From the NCBI RefSeq assembly GCF_030463565.1, contig NC_134660.1, forward strand, positions 3,795,501 to 3,859,500: 64,000 nt of DNA, written 5' to 3'. Source of the stretch: Pelecanus crispus. Its lineage: Eukaryota; Chordata; Aves; Pelecaniformes; Pelecanidae. This document shows, in pieces, positions 22,476 through 34,600 of the stretch (positions are counted from its first letter, which is position 1; each line of letters opens with the position of its first letter). A program made the translations under genes and the position numbers. Below the pieces are notes generated by a model that saw nothing but the letters and a program-made list of their open reading frames with translations, made no database searches and was not told where the DNA came from.

Positions 22476-22697
22476 CTAGTACGTGTAGCCTTTGCCGTAA
22501 AGCTGCGGAGGGAGGCTCCCAAGGTCCGGCAGATAAGCGGCATTCTCATCCAGGTGAGAGAGAGGCACTGTGTCCTCCTCACTGATCTGCCGGTCAAACT
22601 CTGCCTTCAGCGTTGGCCGCTGATTGTCAGGGAAGGCCAGAGAGAACAAGGCTTCAGGCTCGCACACAAACTTGTACACGTAGCGCTCTCCAGCTAC
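22476..22697 (-). CDS. ETV4: ETV4 coding exon 11: end of ETS domain, C-terminal tail, stop
   Basis: [20 protein letters not shown] to [15 protein letters not shown] and the end GKGYTY, with stop TAG at 22478-22476. It includes the last ETS strand and the C-terminal [12 protein letters not shown] region conserved in PEA3 proteins. Confidence 0.98.
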   Translation of the reverse strand, partial: VAGERYVYKFVCEPEALFSLAFPDNQRPTLKAEFDRQISEEDTVPLSHLDENAAYLPDLGSLPPQLYGKGYTY

Positions 22698-25600
22698 CTG
22701 CGGGGAAGATAGGAGACGAAGCTGCAGGCACACAGGCAGCACTAGGCAATGCTCCTCAGCGGCGGAGGCGGCTTGCAAAACCATCTGGCTGCTCTGGTCC
22801 CTTGCCCTGAGACACATCAGAGTTGTAAACTTCTCCTTGTGCTGTCCTCCTGCTTCCCTGCTGCTCTGGTCATCCCTGGAACAGCTCCTGGGAAATGGGA
22901 TGCTGCCAGCCGACTCTTTGTCCAGGTAGCAACAGCATCAACAGTTCCTGACCTGTCTGTACTGTGGCATAATTACACTCCCAGTTATCCTCTCTGGTGC
23001 CCTGGATCTGGAAGAGACCATCCCTACCACGTAGGACCAACCCCCAGGCAGCCTTTCTCTCACCAACAGCAAGTCCAGACTGGTTATATGTCCTTGCAGC
23101 CCCATAAACCCCCACTATCCTGACTGCAGACATTTACAGAAAAAGAAAGAAATCATGATTCCCCTTTGTTTTGCTTCCCATATGTTGCCTAGATTCAGCT
23201 CCTTTCTACCTTCCTCATTTAACTGCTGCAAAGAGAAATTATGGGGAAAGCAAGCTCAGGGTGCCTGGCTAGCTCAAGTACATTCCGTACCTGTAAGAAT
23301 TCCTGTCTCTGACAAACATCACTAAAGGCACAAGACCCATCTGCTTTGCAAACTGACCTTCTGCATGATGCCTTTCTCATAATAGTAGCGAAGGGATCGG
23401 CTCAGCTTGTCGTAGTTCATGGCTGGACGGTTCTTTTGGATACCCCACAGCCTGGCTACCTGTAGAATAAAGCATCAAAGCGTGTGAATGTCTGTGAACC
23501 CAACCCAAGGGCAAAAGAACATTATCCAGCTGATTCTCTTTTGAGGAACGGTACCACAGCACATAGAAACATTTACAACACTTAAATAACAGACTCAAAC
23601 AATAATTATTTAGCAGCTTTTCAACAAGAAGAGTAGAACTCAAACTGAAGCACCGTATATCACAGAGAGGCATTCTCCTTGCCGCTACAGAGCTCATTTG
23701 CTGTCACCACGTCTCACTCTCCAGTACTCTGAAAGCTTGAGGATGCTAAAGGACTGCTTCATCCTATGCTACACTTTTATCTTCAAGGATTACATGTTTA
23801 CCAGGAGCCCAAGTACAGGGGAACACCTCCATTGGAAGACCCACGTGCCTTTCTTCCTCCTACTACGTGATTTTCAGCTTTGTCCGTGAGACTCAGAAAT
23901 CTGTTGTAGGCATATGTGAGCCCACCAAAACAACTCATCTGCACTAAAAGTGCCTGTAAAGGTTGATAGGTAGCAAGAACAGTGCTAAACGCAGCTCTAA
24001 TTGGAGCAAGATATGAACAGATATTACAGACACATCTCCCAGATATTGTCAGGTATCACTGGGTTTTTTGGAACCTGGCAGCATTAGAAATTACACCTTA
24101 GCTAATGTCATTTTGATATATTTAGACTAGGACATAGTTTCTTCCAGATTTGTATGAAAACTTCTGTGACCAGTAGGGTTCAAAACTCCAAACCTCAATG
24201 TCAGCCTCAAGTGTGGAGCGTGATAAGGCAGCACAAGTCACTGCAAGCTTGAGTGAAGTGTCTAGGGAAGTGGACGCAGTGGGTAATTTGACTCACGGCA
24301 TTGCTGAGACTCCAAACTTACCAGCAGCCTTTCTTAAACCTGATATTTGTGTCACCCAAGTATTTTGACCTCTTCTAAAAACCTTGACTTGCTGCAGGGT
24401 CTAGCGAGTACCACTGGCAGGCAGGAGCCTTCACAGGGCAGAGCAAAAGCCTCTTGGGAATTTGCAGCCTCAGAAACAGTGGCTGCTTGCCCCGAGCCTG
24501 TAGAGAAGCTAAATGGTTTCACCTCTTCTGGCTCAATGAGCTTGAACTCCATCCCTCTACCAGTCCAGGCAATGAAGTGGGAGTTGGTCGGATCGTCCAA
24601 TAAAGCCACAAGAAATTGCCAGAGCTGGAGAGATCCCCGTCTCTGGTATGGAGGTCCTTCCCGGTACCCTCCGGCTTCCTGCTTGATGTCTCCTGCTGAG
24701 AAGAACAAATAAGGTGTTTCTAAGGGTAACAATGCAAAAACAGTTGGGGGGGGGGGGGGACACACCAAAAAAAAGCACATTTCACAAATGTTTCCCTGGA
24801 ATATTTCAGTTCACATAAAACAGAGCAGCCAATTCACCAGCAGCTCTTCCAAGAGGAGCTCTGATGAAACTCTCAATTAAGCTACTTGTGCTAGAAGGCC
24901 CATTTGCTGCTAAAAAAGCTCAAGAAATGGGATACCAAAAAGCCAGGTAGGAACCACAGCTAACACCTGCAAGAACACAGTGTAACAAACTATGTAGATA
25001 GTGGTCAAGTGGCTAGCAAAGTTGCTGGATAACCCTATCTTACACCCAAACTGGAAGCCAATCTTTCTCTGACCTTCAAATTTTTCTGGAACAACACAGA
25101 CATCATCAGTGAAGGACCTCATCTGCTTGTCATAGCTGCAGCCTGAAAGAGAAAGCAACACAGGCAGTGATGGACAAAGGCAGGGTGGTACTAGAGGGCA
25201 ATGCAATGCAGGGAAAAGACAACAGTCACTGAGTTTCTTACCTAACGTATCTTCTGTATTTGAATGGCTTGGATAACTCTCAACATTTATGTACATGGAA
25301 GGACAGCCAGGAACATCTGCAGAACAATTAACAAACTCATTTAATTAAAAAGCACAAGAGGCAGAATGATCTTGCTCTCCAGAGGTGGACAGGTAAATGC
25401 AGCTGTCTAACCAATGTCCTCTGAAGGCCCTCCTAAAGGGTTAGTGGCAGACTGATAACTTTTGATGTCTCAGCCATCCCGCCACAACTTCGTCTTCATC
25501 ATGCTTCCAATCATGAATTACACTAGTAAATGTTTGTGGTACTATCACATGACTTCCTTCAGAGTGGCCAGGATAGCCAGTCAGTCACCTATACGCCACT

Positions 25601-28600
25601 CAATACAAAATCTTGGACATTAGGCTAAATTTGTATGACACCTCCCCTTCATCTTAGAATCATAGAATTGTTTAGGTTGGAAAAGACCTTTAAGATCATC
25701 AAGTCCAACCACTAACCTAGCTGCCAAGTCCACCACTAAACCATGTCCCTAAGTGCCACCTCTTCACGTCTTTTAAATACCTCCAGGGACGGGGACTCAA
25801 CCACTTCCTTGGGCAGCCTGTTCCAATGCTTGACCACTCTCTCCATGAAGACATTTTTCTTAATATCCAATCTAAACCTCTCCTGGTGCAACTTGAGGCC
25901 GTTTCCTCTCATCTTAGTTTAAAATAACTCTGCAATCTGCTACTGTTTTCACAGGTGAGAAGGCATTACATTTTTCCAGGGGTACTATGAAGATGTTAAT
26001 GGAGAGCAGCAGCAGCTGAAGTTTACTACAGGCAGTGTCTCACAAATGTCATTTCAGATGTCTTAAGTCTCCCTGGCTTTTTCACATCATGATAGGGCAT
26101 TCTCACAAACAGTCGAGAAAACATAAAGGAAAAAATAGCCCGAGTTTGAAAACAAGCAGAAAGCCTTTTCAAGATCTCTGAGCAGCACATATTGTTGCCT
26201 GGGCACTGCAATTTATATCTTCCATATCCTGTGTTTTCTGAATCCTGCATTTTCTGAACTAAACCTATTTTCCATCCACAGCTGAAATGGAAGTTGTAAC
26301 TGGGAGCTTTGGAAAGATTTACCTTACGTTTCCCTCATACTCCTGTGTATAGCAATTCCTTTCAGCAGACATTTTGCTGATGCTAAGGGCAGAAGGGTAC
26401 TCTTCAGCTGACAGACCGCGTATTATTACAATCGTAAACTACTCTCACAAAAAGCATTCTTCTGGGTTTGCACATTGTCTTCGCCTGTCTGGACAGAAGG
26501 ACCCAGTGAAAGTGTAATGTCAGCATAGCCACAGGGGTGGATTCTGTACCCTCACAGGAGCTTTTTGTTTATGTATTTATGTCTGCTAAAGGAAACAATT
26601 CAAAATGTCCATTAAAATACCAGGAAACCAGAAACACCATTCCCTCTAGAAGAGGGTATTGTGATGGCAGGGTAGCAAGTCTTTAGACAGGTCTGCTGAA
26701 AAAATAAGATTTATCCCTTGTGGGACAATAAGAGGATTACCTGACTGATCTGGTATCTAGAGAGCTATTTTTGGAATTATAAACTTTTTTCCCCTGTGAT
26801 CCTCTGAAATCTCTGCTATCTGCTCTGCGTGCCCTGTTCCATGGGGAAGTGGCAGGTGGAGGTTGACACTGCAAGAGACACGGAGCAGCTCTCTTGCACT
26901 TAGCCAAGTCAGCCCAGCCCCTGTCTGCGCTTATGCCTGTCCTCGGAATCGGCCAGTTTATTGTTAGCCACCCAAGTCTCTTTCGACTGTTTTAATTTCA
27001 GACTTTCAGGTCTGTTTGTCAGAAGAAAGCTGGTTTATTTTCCATGGTAAGCTCCAGAATGGGGCATCAGCTCTCTCCGTGACCTGCTGCAGCGATTTTC
27101 CCGTGGGTGTCAGCTGCCGGTGAGAGACCTCAGCAGGGAAAGCTGACACCCACCAGCTGGGCTGGGGGACCTGCATCTTTGCCTCCATTTTGTGAATTCA
27201 GTTCTTCTGCCTCCAGTCAGGGAAAAGGCACAGGGCCAGACCGTGTCGTGAGCTGCAGCTCAGGGTTGTGCAGTGCAATCCCTGCACCCAGAGCAGCTTT
27301 CCTCTGCCAGGGCTTGAAGGTCCCCTCCTGCTGCAGGGATCTGAGACAGGTTTTCTGCACAAGGTCCAAGATATTTGATTCCTTCCTTTCTGCAGCCATT
27401 TACAGAATGTTTTCAGTATAATTTCTTAAAAGCTGACCTCACTTCTCTCCCTTTCAGCTCACACATCCCTCTGAAGACAAAAACTCCCTGTGAAACTGGG
27501 AACTCCCTTTTCTCCATTTCTGATGGTGAGTGGGCTAATTATGAATTTTGAGAGTCTCCCCAATGGCTACTTATTCCCTGGGGAAAAAAAAAAATGCATG
27601 TCTCTAATCTAGTTTGAATGGGTTTAACATCACCTTCTAGTTCCTAAAACTTGTTAAAGCTTTCCTCTACCTACCAGAAAGTCCTTCTCAGAACATGGTA
27701 CAGAAAGTGAATGTCGCAGCCTTCTCTTGGATGCAGCAAACAGGCAGAACTGTTTGCATTTCCTGCTACACAGCCAGTTTCCCAGACCACACATGCTCCT
27801 GAAGATGAAGTAGTACTGTTTCAAAGCCCAAAGACCACCTGTGATGGATGGTGACGCAGGTTGCTCACCTCCACCGGTGCCTGGTTTATGCAGTCAGAAA
27901 GAGCTGGTTCTGCCTACCCGAGTCATACACGTAGTCCACCTGCTCCTGCTTGATCACCACAGCTGCTGGGTACTGGTGGCTGCTGCCCGCCCGGCTCGCT
28001 TGCTCGTACCGCGGGTCGTGGTACTCCTGTTTGAAGCCCTGATGAGGGTACTGGAGGCAGGGCTCGGACATCTGGCGCTGGTAGGCAATGGGGTCTTCCT
28101 GGGCCATGCCCTGGGAGGAGGGGAAGGAACGGCACATCTCCACAGGTGGCTGGTACGCAGAGCTAGAAGAGGGGGGAGAACATGGGGTGGCTGCTTTCTT
28201 GGCCCTCCGATCTCAGCCCTGGTGCAGGGCTGATTGAGGGACAGAAAATTCCTCGGCCTCAGCCTGTTACTAGGGCTGTAGGAGCTGCACGCATAGCTGG
28301 GGCAAGGAAAGTCCCAATGAAAGATGTTTCCAAGGGCGGCTACACAGCCCATCACTCACAGAATCTGACGGGCTTAAGGTCATAGACTTCTTCAAACCCT
28401 AGGCAGCAGTGGTGGGTGCCAGGTACTTTGGACGGGGGGAATCCTGTCATTGCTGGAAGCCGAGTGCTTTAATCTGGATGCCGCAGCCCCTCCTCCCTGA
28501 GTCACCGAGGAGGGCAATCCTTCTGGCCAGTGGCTGCCTCCTCCTGGCAGTAACTCACCTGTTTTCGTTGAGGTATCCACAGCTGGATGTGGGGTAGGGT

Positions 28601-31600
28601 GGCCCCGCAGGGCTCAGGAAGCTCCTGTCCTGTCTAGGGAACTGTTGGAGCGGTGACTGTTTCGGGGTTCCTGGGCTGGGGGACTTGGTTCCAACTTGTC
28701 TGGGTTGATCATAGGCACTGGGACAGTCAAACAGACATTGGAGCATTACAGTTCTCCGAGGAGCTGTGGCAGCACCTGGGGAGAACGCGTCACAGGCAGA
28801 CACGCTGTCCCTCTCTGCAGCCACCTCGGCCAGAAAACTCCCAGCATAAACTCCTTTCTTTCTGCTTACTGGTTGCCCCCACGCACAACAGCAATAACCC
28901 TTGAAGCAGAAAGCTGCAGGAGGTGTCTGTACTGAAGAAGCCGTACTATAGCTCAGGCAAATAGCTGGGACTGCGGGCAGTGGGGTCAGGGAGCTCCTTG
29001 CGGGACAGATTTTGGCAAGCAATGGGGAGAGAGGCACGTGGCAGATGTCAAGACTGCTCTCAGCATCAGGACAGCTGAGGAGCAGCGCTGGGGAGAAGAA
29101 AAAAAGAGGCAAGCCCAGATCTACTCTACGCTGGTCCGAGCTATCCAGAGCAATAAATGGCGACCTGAGCAGGCTGCCGTGAGCTGACCCACTGGTTAAT
29201 TTGGCTTGCAGCACGCGTGCACTGCCCTTACCCAGCAGACAGACCGGATTGTTGTCGTAACGCTTGATTATTAGATAATGCAGTAGCACTTGACTTCATG
29301 ACAGCTCCCGTCCCTCCCCCGTGTAAGCTGTGTTACCTGGCGTAAAGGCACTGCTCGCCATTGTGGTACTGGAATGGCTGCTTGTGGTTGCAGGACAGCG
29401 TGGGGTCCGAGGAGGGACTCTGCGGCTCCTTTTTAATCTTAGCAGGAGGACTGTGAAAAGCTACTGTGGGAGAGAAATGAAAGATCGAGTTGACACTTTT
29501 CTTGTTTATGGAGAGGTATTTTTATCAGCCAGTAACAAGTCAGTTGAGATGCCACCACCTTGTCCTTGTTCAGCTGGCTCCGAGAGAAACAAAATACCGA
29601 TACGCACCACTGTTCACTGGACTTTCCTGAGCTGTGCCCTTGCTTTAGTAAGGTTTGTATGATACATCAGCCTTAAAAGAGCAAATCTAAGGTAGCGTTA
29701 ACATGTTCTGTGATAATCCAGAGCACTTTGAAAAGTGCTTTAGATTTAGAGTGGGTATTTCCTAAGCTGCTCATGGCTGGGACAGATGTTTTCTGTTATA
29801 TCATAAGGGGTAGCATGGACATACTCTATTTTTCAACACAAAGTTTTGGTTTGCTTCATGCAAAATGCTCTTTCATTGACATACCTGGTAAGCACGTCTT
29901 ATGAGTAGCATTACCGCGTAGCACTGCATTAAATTATAACGCACTAATATGATGACACATTGTAGGTTTTCTGATAGTATCATTTGAACTGTAGGACAAT
30001 AAATGTAAGGTTTTTTTGTAGACATAGCTACAAAAGCTGAAGGTTTTCTGTAGGAAAGTACTATTATATGTATTGCATACTATTACAGGCTGTCACCAGG
30101 CTAACGTGCTCACAGACACCTTATGCAAGTAGTGTTTTCAGAAGTACCCAACCAATTTTGATAGCTAAAATCCCTTTTCCAAAGGAACTGCATCAGTGTT
30201 AAAGCACAGTACAAAACAGAAGTCTGCCTTCCAAGTCCTTGCTTTCACTATAATACACCTCAAAGTTCAAAGAGCAGCTTGCAGTCTTCTCAGTAGCCTC
30301 CCTTTGAAGCATCTAATTTCATCAATTGTATCAGGTTTATACTTCAGCGCTCAGGAAAAAGGCCAGGCCCTTCTACAGGATACTGTGATTCCTGGGCGGC
30401 AGGCTGCCACGATGGCACTCGGCAGCTACCCCGTCATTTCCAAATGCAGGTTCCCCTCCGTTGAATCTCTTCTACGCTGACAGTCCAACATCCCTGAATC
30501 TTGCAACTGCTTTGCTCATCCAAAAAACCAGCGATGGTCCAGGAAAAAAGTAAAAAGGTTCCTTTTCATTTTCAGAGCACTGGTCTGTGGTCATGGCCTG
30601 ATGCAGCCGAGGAGGGATATTTCTGGGCTGGTTAGAATTTCATGAATAACAAACGTGGGTTGCAGTTTACAGCACCAGGAAGTAGGATGTGGGTATCATT
30701 ACTTCTTACGCTTAATTAAATCCATCAGGGAGCAAAACTTCCTTGACTAATTCCTCAGAAAAGCTTATCCTGGCTGAAGGACACGGTAAGCATCTTCCAC
30801 CTTTGCCTCTGGGCTCTGCTGCTGCTGCTGCGAGGAGGTCACTGACACTTAGGAAGGAAAGAAAAGTAACCCCAGAAAGGTACGTAGGGCTAGGCTTGTT
30901 TTTCAAACAAGGGAAAGATCTGCCCCCCAAATCAAAACTGTCAACTTTTAATAAGGCTAGCTCCAGCCAGCTTACTCCCACCTCTTCAAGCTGACACGAT
31001 GCTGCTTACAAAGCCTGGGATGTTCAGAGCTCTGACTGCAGTTTTAAGGATGGAAAGTAACATCCCGATCTGTTAATACCTCAGATTTTTGCTGAGTTTA
31101 TTTCAGGACTGACCTGAGCTGTGTGTGCACCGGCCATCCTCAAGCCAGTTCTCCCTCACATAAAGGACTAACTGTGCCTTCGGAGGAGCTGCAGCAGGCA
31201 GCTATCAAAAGGGCTGGAGAAAGGGCTGCTGCTGCTTCTCTTAGCACATGATAGTAACGCCACTTTCTATTGCCAACATCCCTCCCCAAAATTAATTTTC
31301 TCAGCAAGACGGGAAAAAAAAAACAAACCCAAACCCAACTCCTTTTGCCTGCCTTCGGTTTTAGCCTACACCAGAAAAGCCTGTCTTTACTCTTCACATC
31401 ATGCCAGCACCCAAAGGGATCCAAACAGCTCAACAGAATCGATATAAATAAATAAATCCATAAGACAGCAGAGCCTCGTGTTGTTTCTGGCTCCTGCTCC
31501 TTCTCAGGGCCAGCCGGCTCCCATGGCCAGCGCTGGGGCTGCCACCCGTCGTGGCAGAGGGGCCCGTTCACAAACAGCTCTTGGCACCGACCAAACCGAC

Positions 31601-34600
31601 GGCAGGCGTGAGCGTGCTGGCCCAGCGGGCCCGCCCCGCGCCTGGGATGCACTCAGCATCCCGAGCATGACGCTCCTGCGTCTGTGCAAACACCCCGGGC
31701 CCGGGGAAGGGTCGAGAGAGAAAAGGGTCTTTCTACGCCTGGGGCATCCATTTCCCTTCTGTCTGCAGCAGCTCTTTTCAACGTACGGAGTAAACAGATA
31801 TATAGAACCCATCTTAAAATGCTGATGTATTGGCTGGGCCTCAGGGGTGAAAAAAAAAAAAAAAAAATTGCTCTGTCCAGCACATTGTACTCCATTGAGG
31901 TTTCAAGCAGCTAGCTATGCTACGAGTAGCCAATTCTTTCCAGACCCTAATAGCTGGAACCGGCTATCGCATTACAACTGCCTCGTTCATTCATTCAGAG
32001 TGAAACGTGGGACCAGCCCTCTCCCCAGTTCTGGGTCAAAAAGAGTAAGAAACAAGAAATACGACTGAGAGCGCAAGCCTGGCTGTGCTGCAGGGCCAAG
32101 TCCAGGGGAAGGAGGTCGGCAGGAACAACCAGTAAAAGTTCTGTGGTTTGGTTTTCATGGGGAAAACTGCCCTGGGTGAGAGGTGTATCAGCATAGGAAG
32201 GGCTCCAAAGCTGACCGCACCAGCTTTGAATGGACATCTCCACCCTCAGTTAGCTGCCCGACGTGTATGTGCCCAGGGAGCCGTGAGGCACCCTCTTGTA
32301 GCCTTGACATGCCCATCAAAAGTCAGGGTCCGGGTTCCTGGGGCTGCTTGCAACACGGAACTATTCAGAACGGTCTGCATTCACGTCAGGCATGCAGGCT
32401 TAGCCCAGCGCCAGCTTCCGAATGAAGCGGTGGCACGCTGCGAGGGCCAGCTGAGGAGAGCGGAAAGAGTTGCACGGCCACGGTGTGGAAGGTTCCTGTA
32501 AAGCTGTAAAGCTTTAATCATAGAATCATAGAATCGTTTAGGTTGGAAAAGACCTTTAAGATCATCCAGTCCAACAATTAACCTACACAACCAAGTCTAC
32601 TCTAAGCCAATCAAGGGTAGACTGGACTGAACCATGTCCCCAAGTGCCACCTCTGCCCGTTTTTTGAACGCTTCCAGGGATGGTGACTCCACCACCTCTC
32701 TGGGCAGCCTGTTCCAATTCTTGACCACCCTTTCCGTAAAGAAATTTTTCCTAATTTCCAACCTAAACCTCCCCTGGCGCAGCTTAAGCCCATTTCCTCT
32801 CATAATCAACGTTGCCCTGGCACATGCGCAGAGGAAACAATTCATTCAGATTTTGCAACCATAAATATAATCGTGCATGCTTGCCCCATCCTACAGGATG
32901 GTTTGTGCCTATCTGTCCCTCGCAAGAGCTGTATAAGCAAGACGGAACAGTGCTCTTGGATGGCCTGCACAGCTGGGACGTGTGGTTCTGTTGAAGCACA
33001 CCCCGCAATCACATCCTTAAGGCAGTTCTCAGAGCAGCCGGCTGTGGTGCAGCCTGACACTCCTGTGCAAACACGTGCAAGCTGTCCAGCGGCCAGTTCC
33101 CAAGAACAGAGCGCGCAGGCAAAGGAGCGTATCTCTTCAGCGACGCCGTGCCCTCCTGCTGCGGCCGGCAGCAGACGGGACCGGCATCTCACAGAGGCCA
33201 CGCTGGCAGCAGATGCTCGGCCAGAGGCCATGCAGGCGAGCAGAACCCCAAAAAAGCACCTGAAAACACGCAGCACCCATAATTGCACGTACAGTCCAAT
33301 TTCTTTTGCTTTAGGAGGAGTAATAGCACAAATTTTACCTTTGATTGTCACAGTAATGCATTTTCTCAGCTGTTCAGGGGTGCCTAATTATTCACCCCTC
33401 CCACCACCACCACCTAAAACACACATCTGTTGAAACAGCTCTGTGTAAGGGACCACGGGAGTTACCACCACACAGAAATACTTTTGCATTCTCCAGATGT
33501 GGACAGTTAGCCTGGGTTTTTTTGTCACCGTCACAACAACGCAGAAAGAAAAGGAGTACTTTAGCCTCAGCGTCTGTGTGTTGCACTTACGTATTTGTTT
33601 GGTTTAAGTGCATCCTGCCCTTCTCCCCCGAGATGTGCGATCTCCCCCACGCTACTTACGGTTTTCTGAATGAAAGTCAGGCACAAATTGCTCATCGCTG
33701 TCTGGAACCTGAGCTGCCAGGGGAGGGGGGGAAGGAGAGAGAGAGGAGAATTAGATTTGGCACTTTGCATGGCATAATTAACAGTAAGGCAGAGATAAGT
33801 CTGTGCAGGGAAGGTCTGAGCTTTCTGCTGGGATGCACTTTAGTGACTAGGGATAGTTTCCCTTTGGGATTAATGAATACACTTCTGCCTGCAGATTTAT
33901 CCCTTAACAGCCTGCCAGTTTCTTTCTCCCTTACCTCGGAAATAAGGACAATGGCACGTTTATTAGCTCAGGGTTGACAGTTTTCGTTAGAAACATAACA
34001 TGCAGGGATTTTTAAGCATTTAGCATAGGAAAACCAACTACCAACTGATAAATTTGGAAAGGCTACGCCCAAGTGATGGGCAGAACAGGAAACATCGATG
34101 CCTTCATATACAATCTTTTCAGCAGGATGCAGAAGCAGCGGATAGCTTGGCACTAGTGGAATAGGCTTCAATTTGTAAATCAGCAGAAGGAGAACATTTC
34201 AGAAGAAAAAAATAAAATTATCCGGTGGCAGGAGAGAGAAACGGTTAATAGCGCCTTGCACATATGTGGGATTTCGCAAATGGGAAATGTAAGAGGAAGT
34301 GCTGGTGTAGTCATAGGGAACCTGACAGCAAACAGCTGCTCTTTCCCCACAAATCAGTGCAGTAAAGCTTATTTTTAGGCATCTGCCCTGTGGACAGCAT
34401 TGTTAGTACAACTCCAAGAATAACAGCGAGGTCTAAGATATTTGACTATTTCAAAGATTGTCTAATAAAGGTATCTGAAAATCTGCAGCGCCCTCATTTA
34501 CCTTGGAACAGACTACCTCGCTGGAACAGGGTGTTGCCGAATGTGGTAAGCCCCGAAATAGTTAATGACATTAACATCTCGAAATAGTTAATGGCATTAA

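Larger units (their letters stand above)
22698..25241 (-). other. ETV4 introns 7-10 (between the exons listed)
   Basis: Introns 22698-23357, 23460-24522, 24693-25073 and 25143-25241 (intron 7, 99 bp). No repeats of note except a G14 run (C14 in the transcript) at 24746-24759, about 54 nt upstream of the acceptor of the first ETS-domain exon. Confidence 0.7.
29464..33659 (-). other. ETV4 intron 3
   Basis: 4.2-kb intron. Contains an A-rich run at about 31849-31867, a CR1 (32521-32802), and one copy of the 225-bp duplicated sequence. No gene recognised. Confidence 0.7.

Noticed and set aside
28555..29289. 244-codon minus-strand open frame
   Set aside because: Only 28717-28559 is ETV4 exon 5. 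The upstream part is intron 4 that happens to stay open; the acceptor at 28719-28718 and the phase to exon 4 settle the structure.
31140..31652. 170-codon minus-strand open frame in ETV4 intron 3
   Set aside because: Composition is intron-like, it matches nothing known, and ETV4 exons on both sides join in phase without it.
32842..33351. Minus-strand frame shared by both 225-bp copies ([19 protein letters not shown])
   Set aside because: A 1-bp indel separates the frames, the shared length is only about 70 codons, and no domain or start context is seen. It is explained by the duplication itself.
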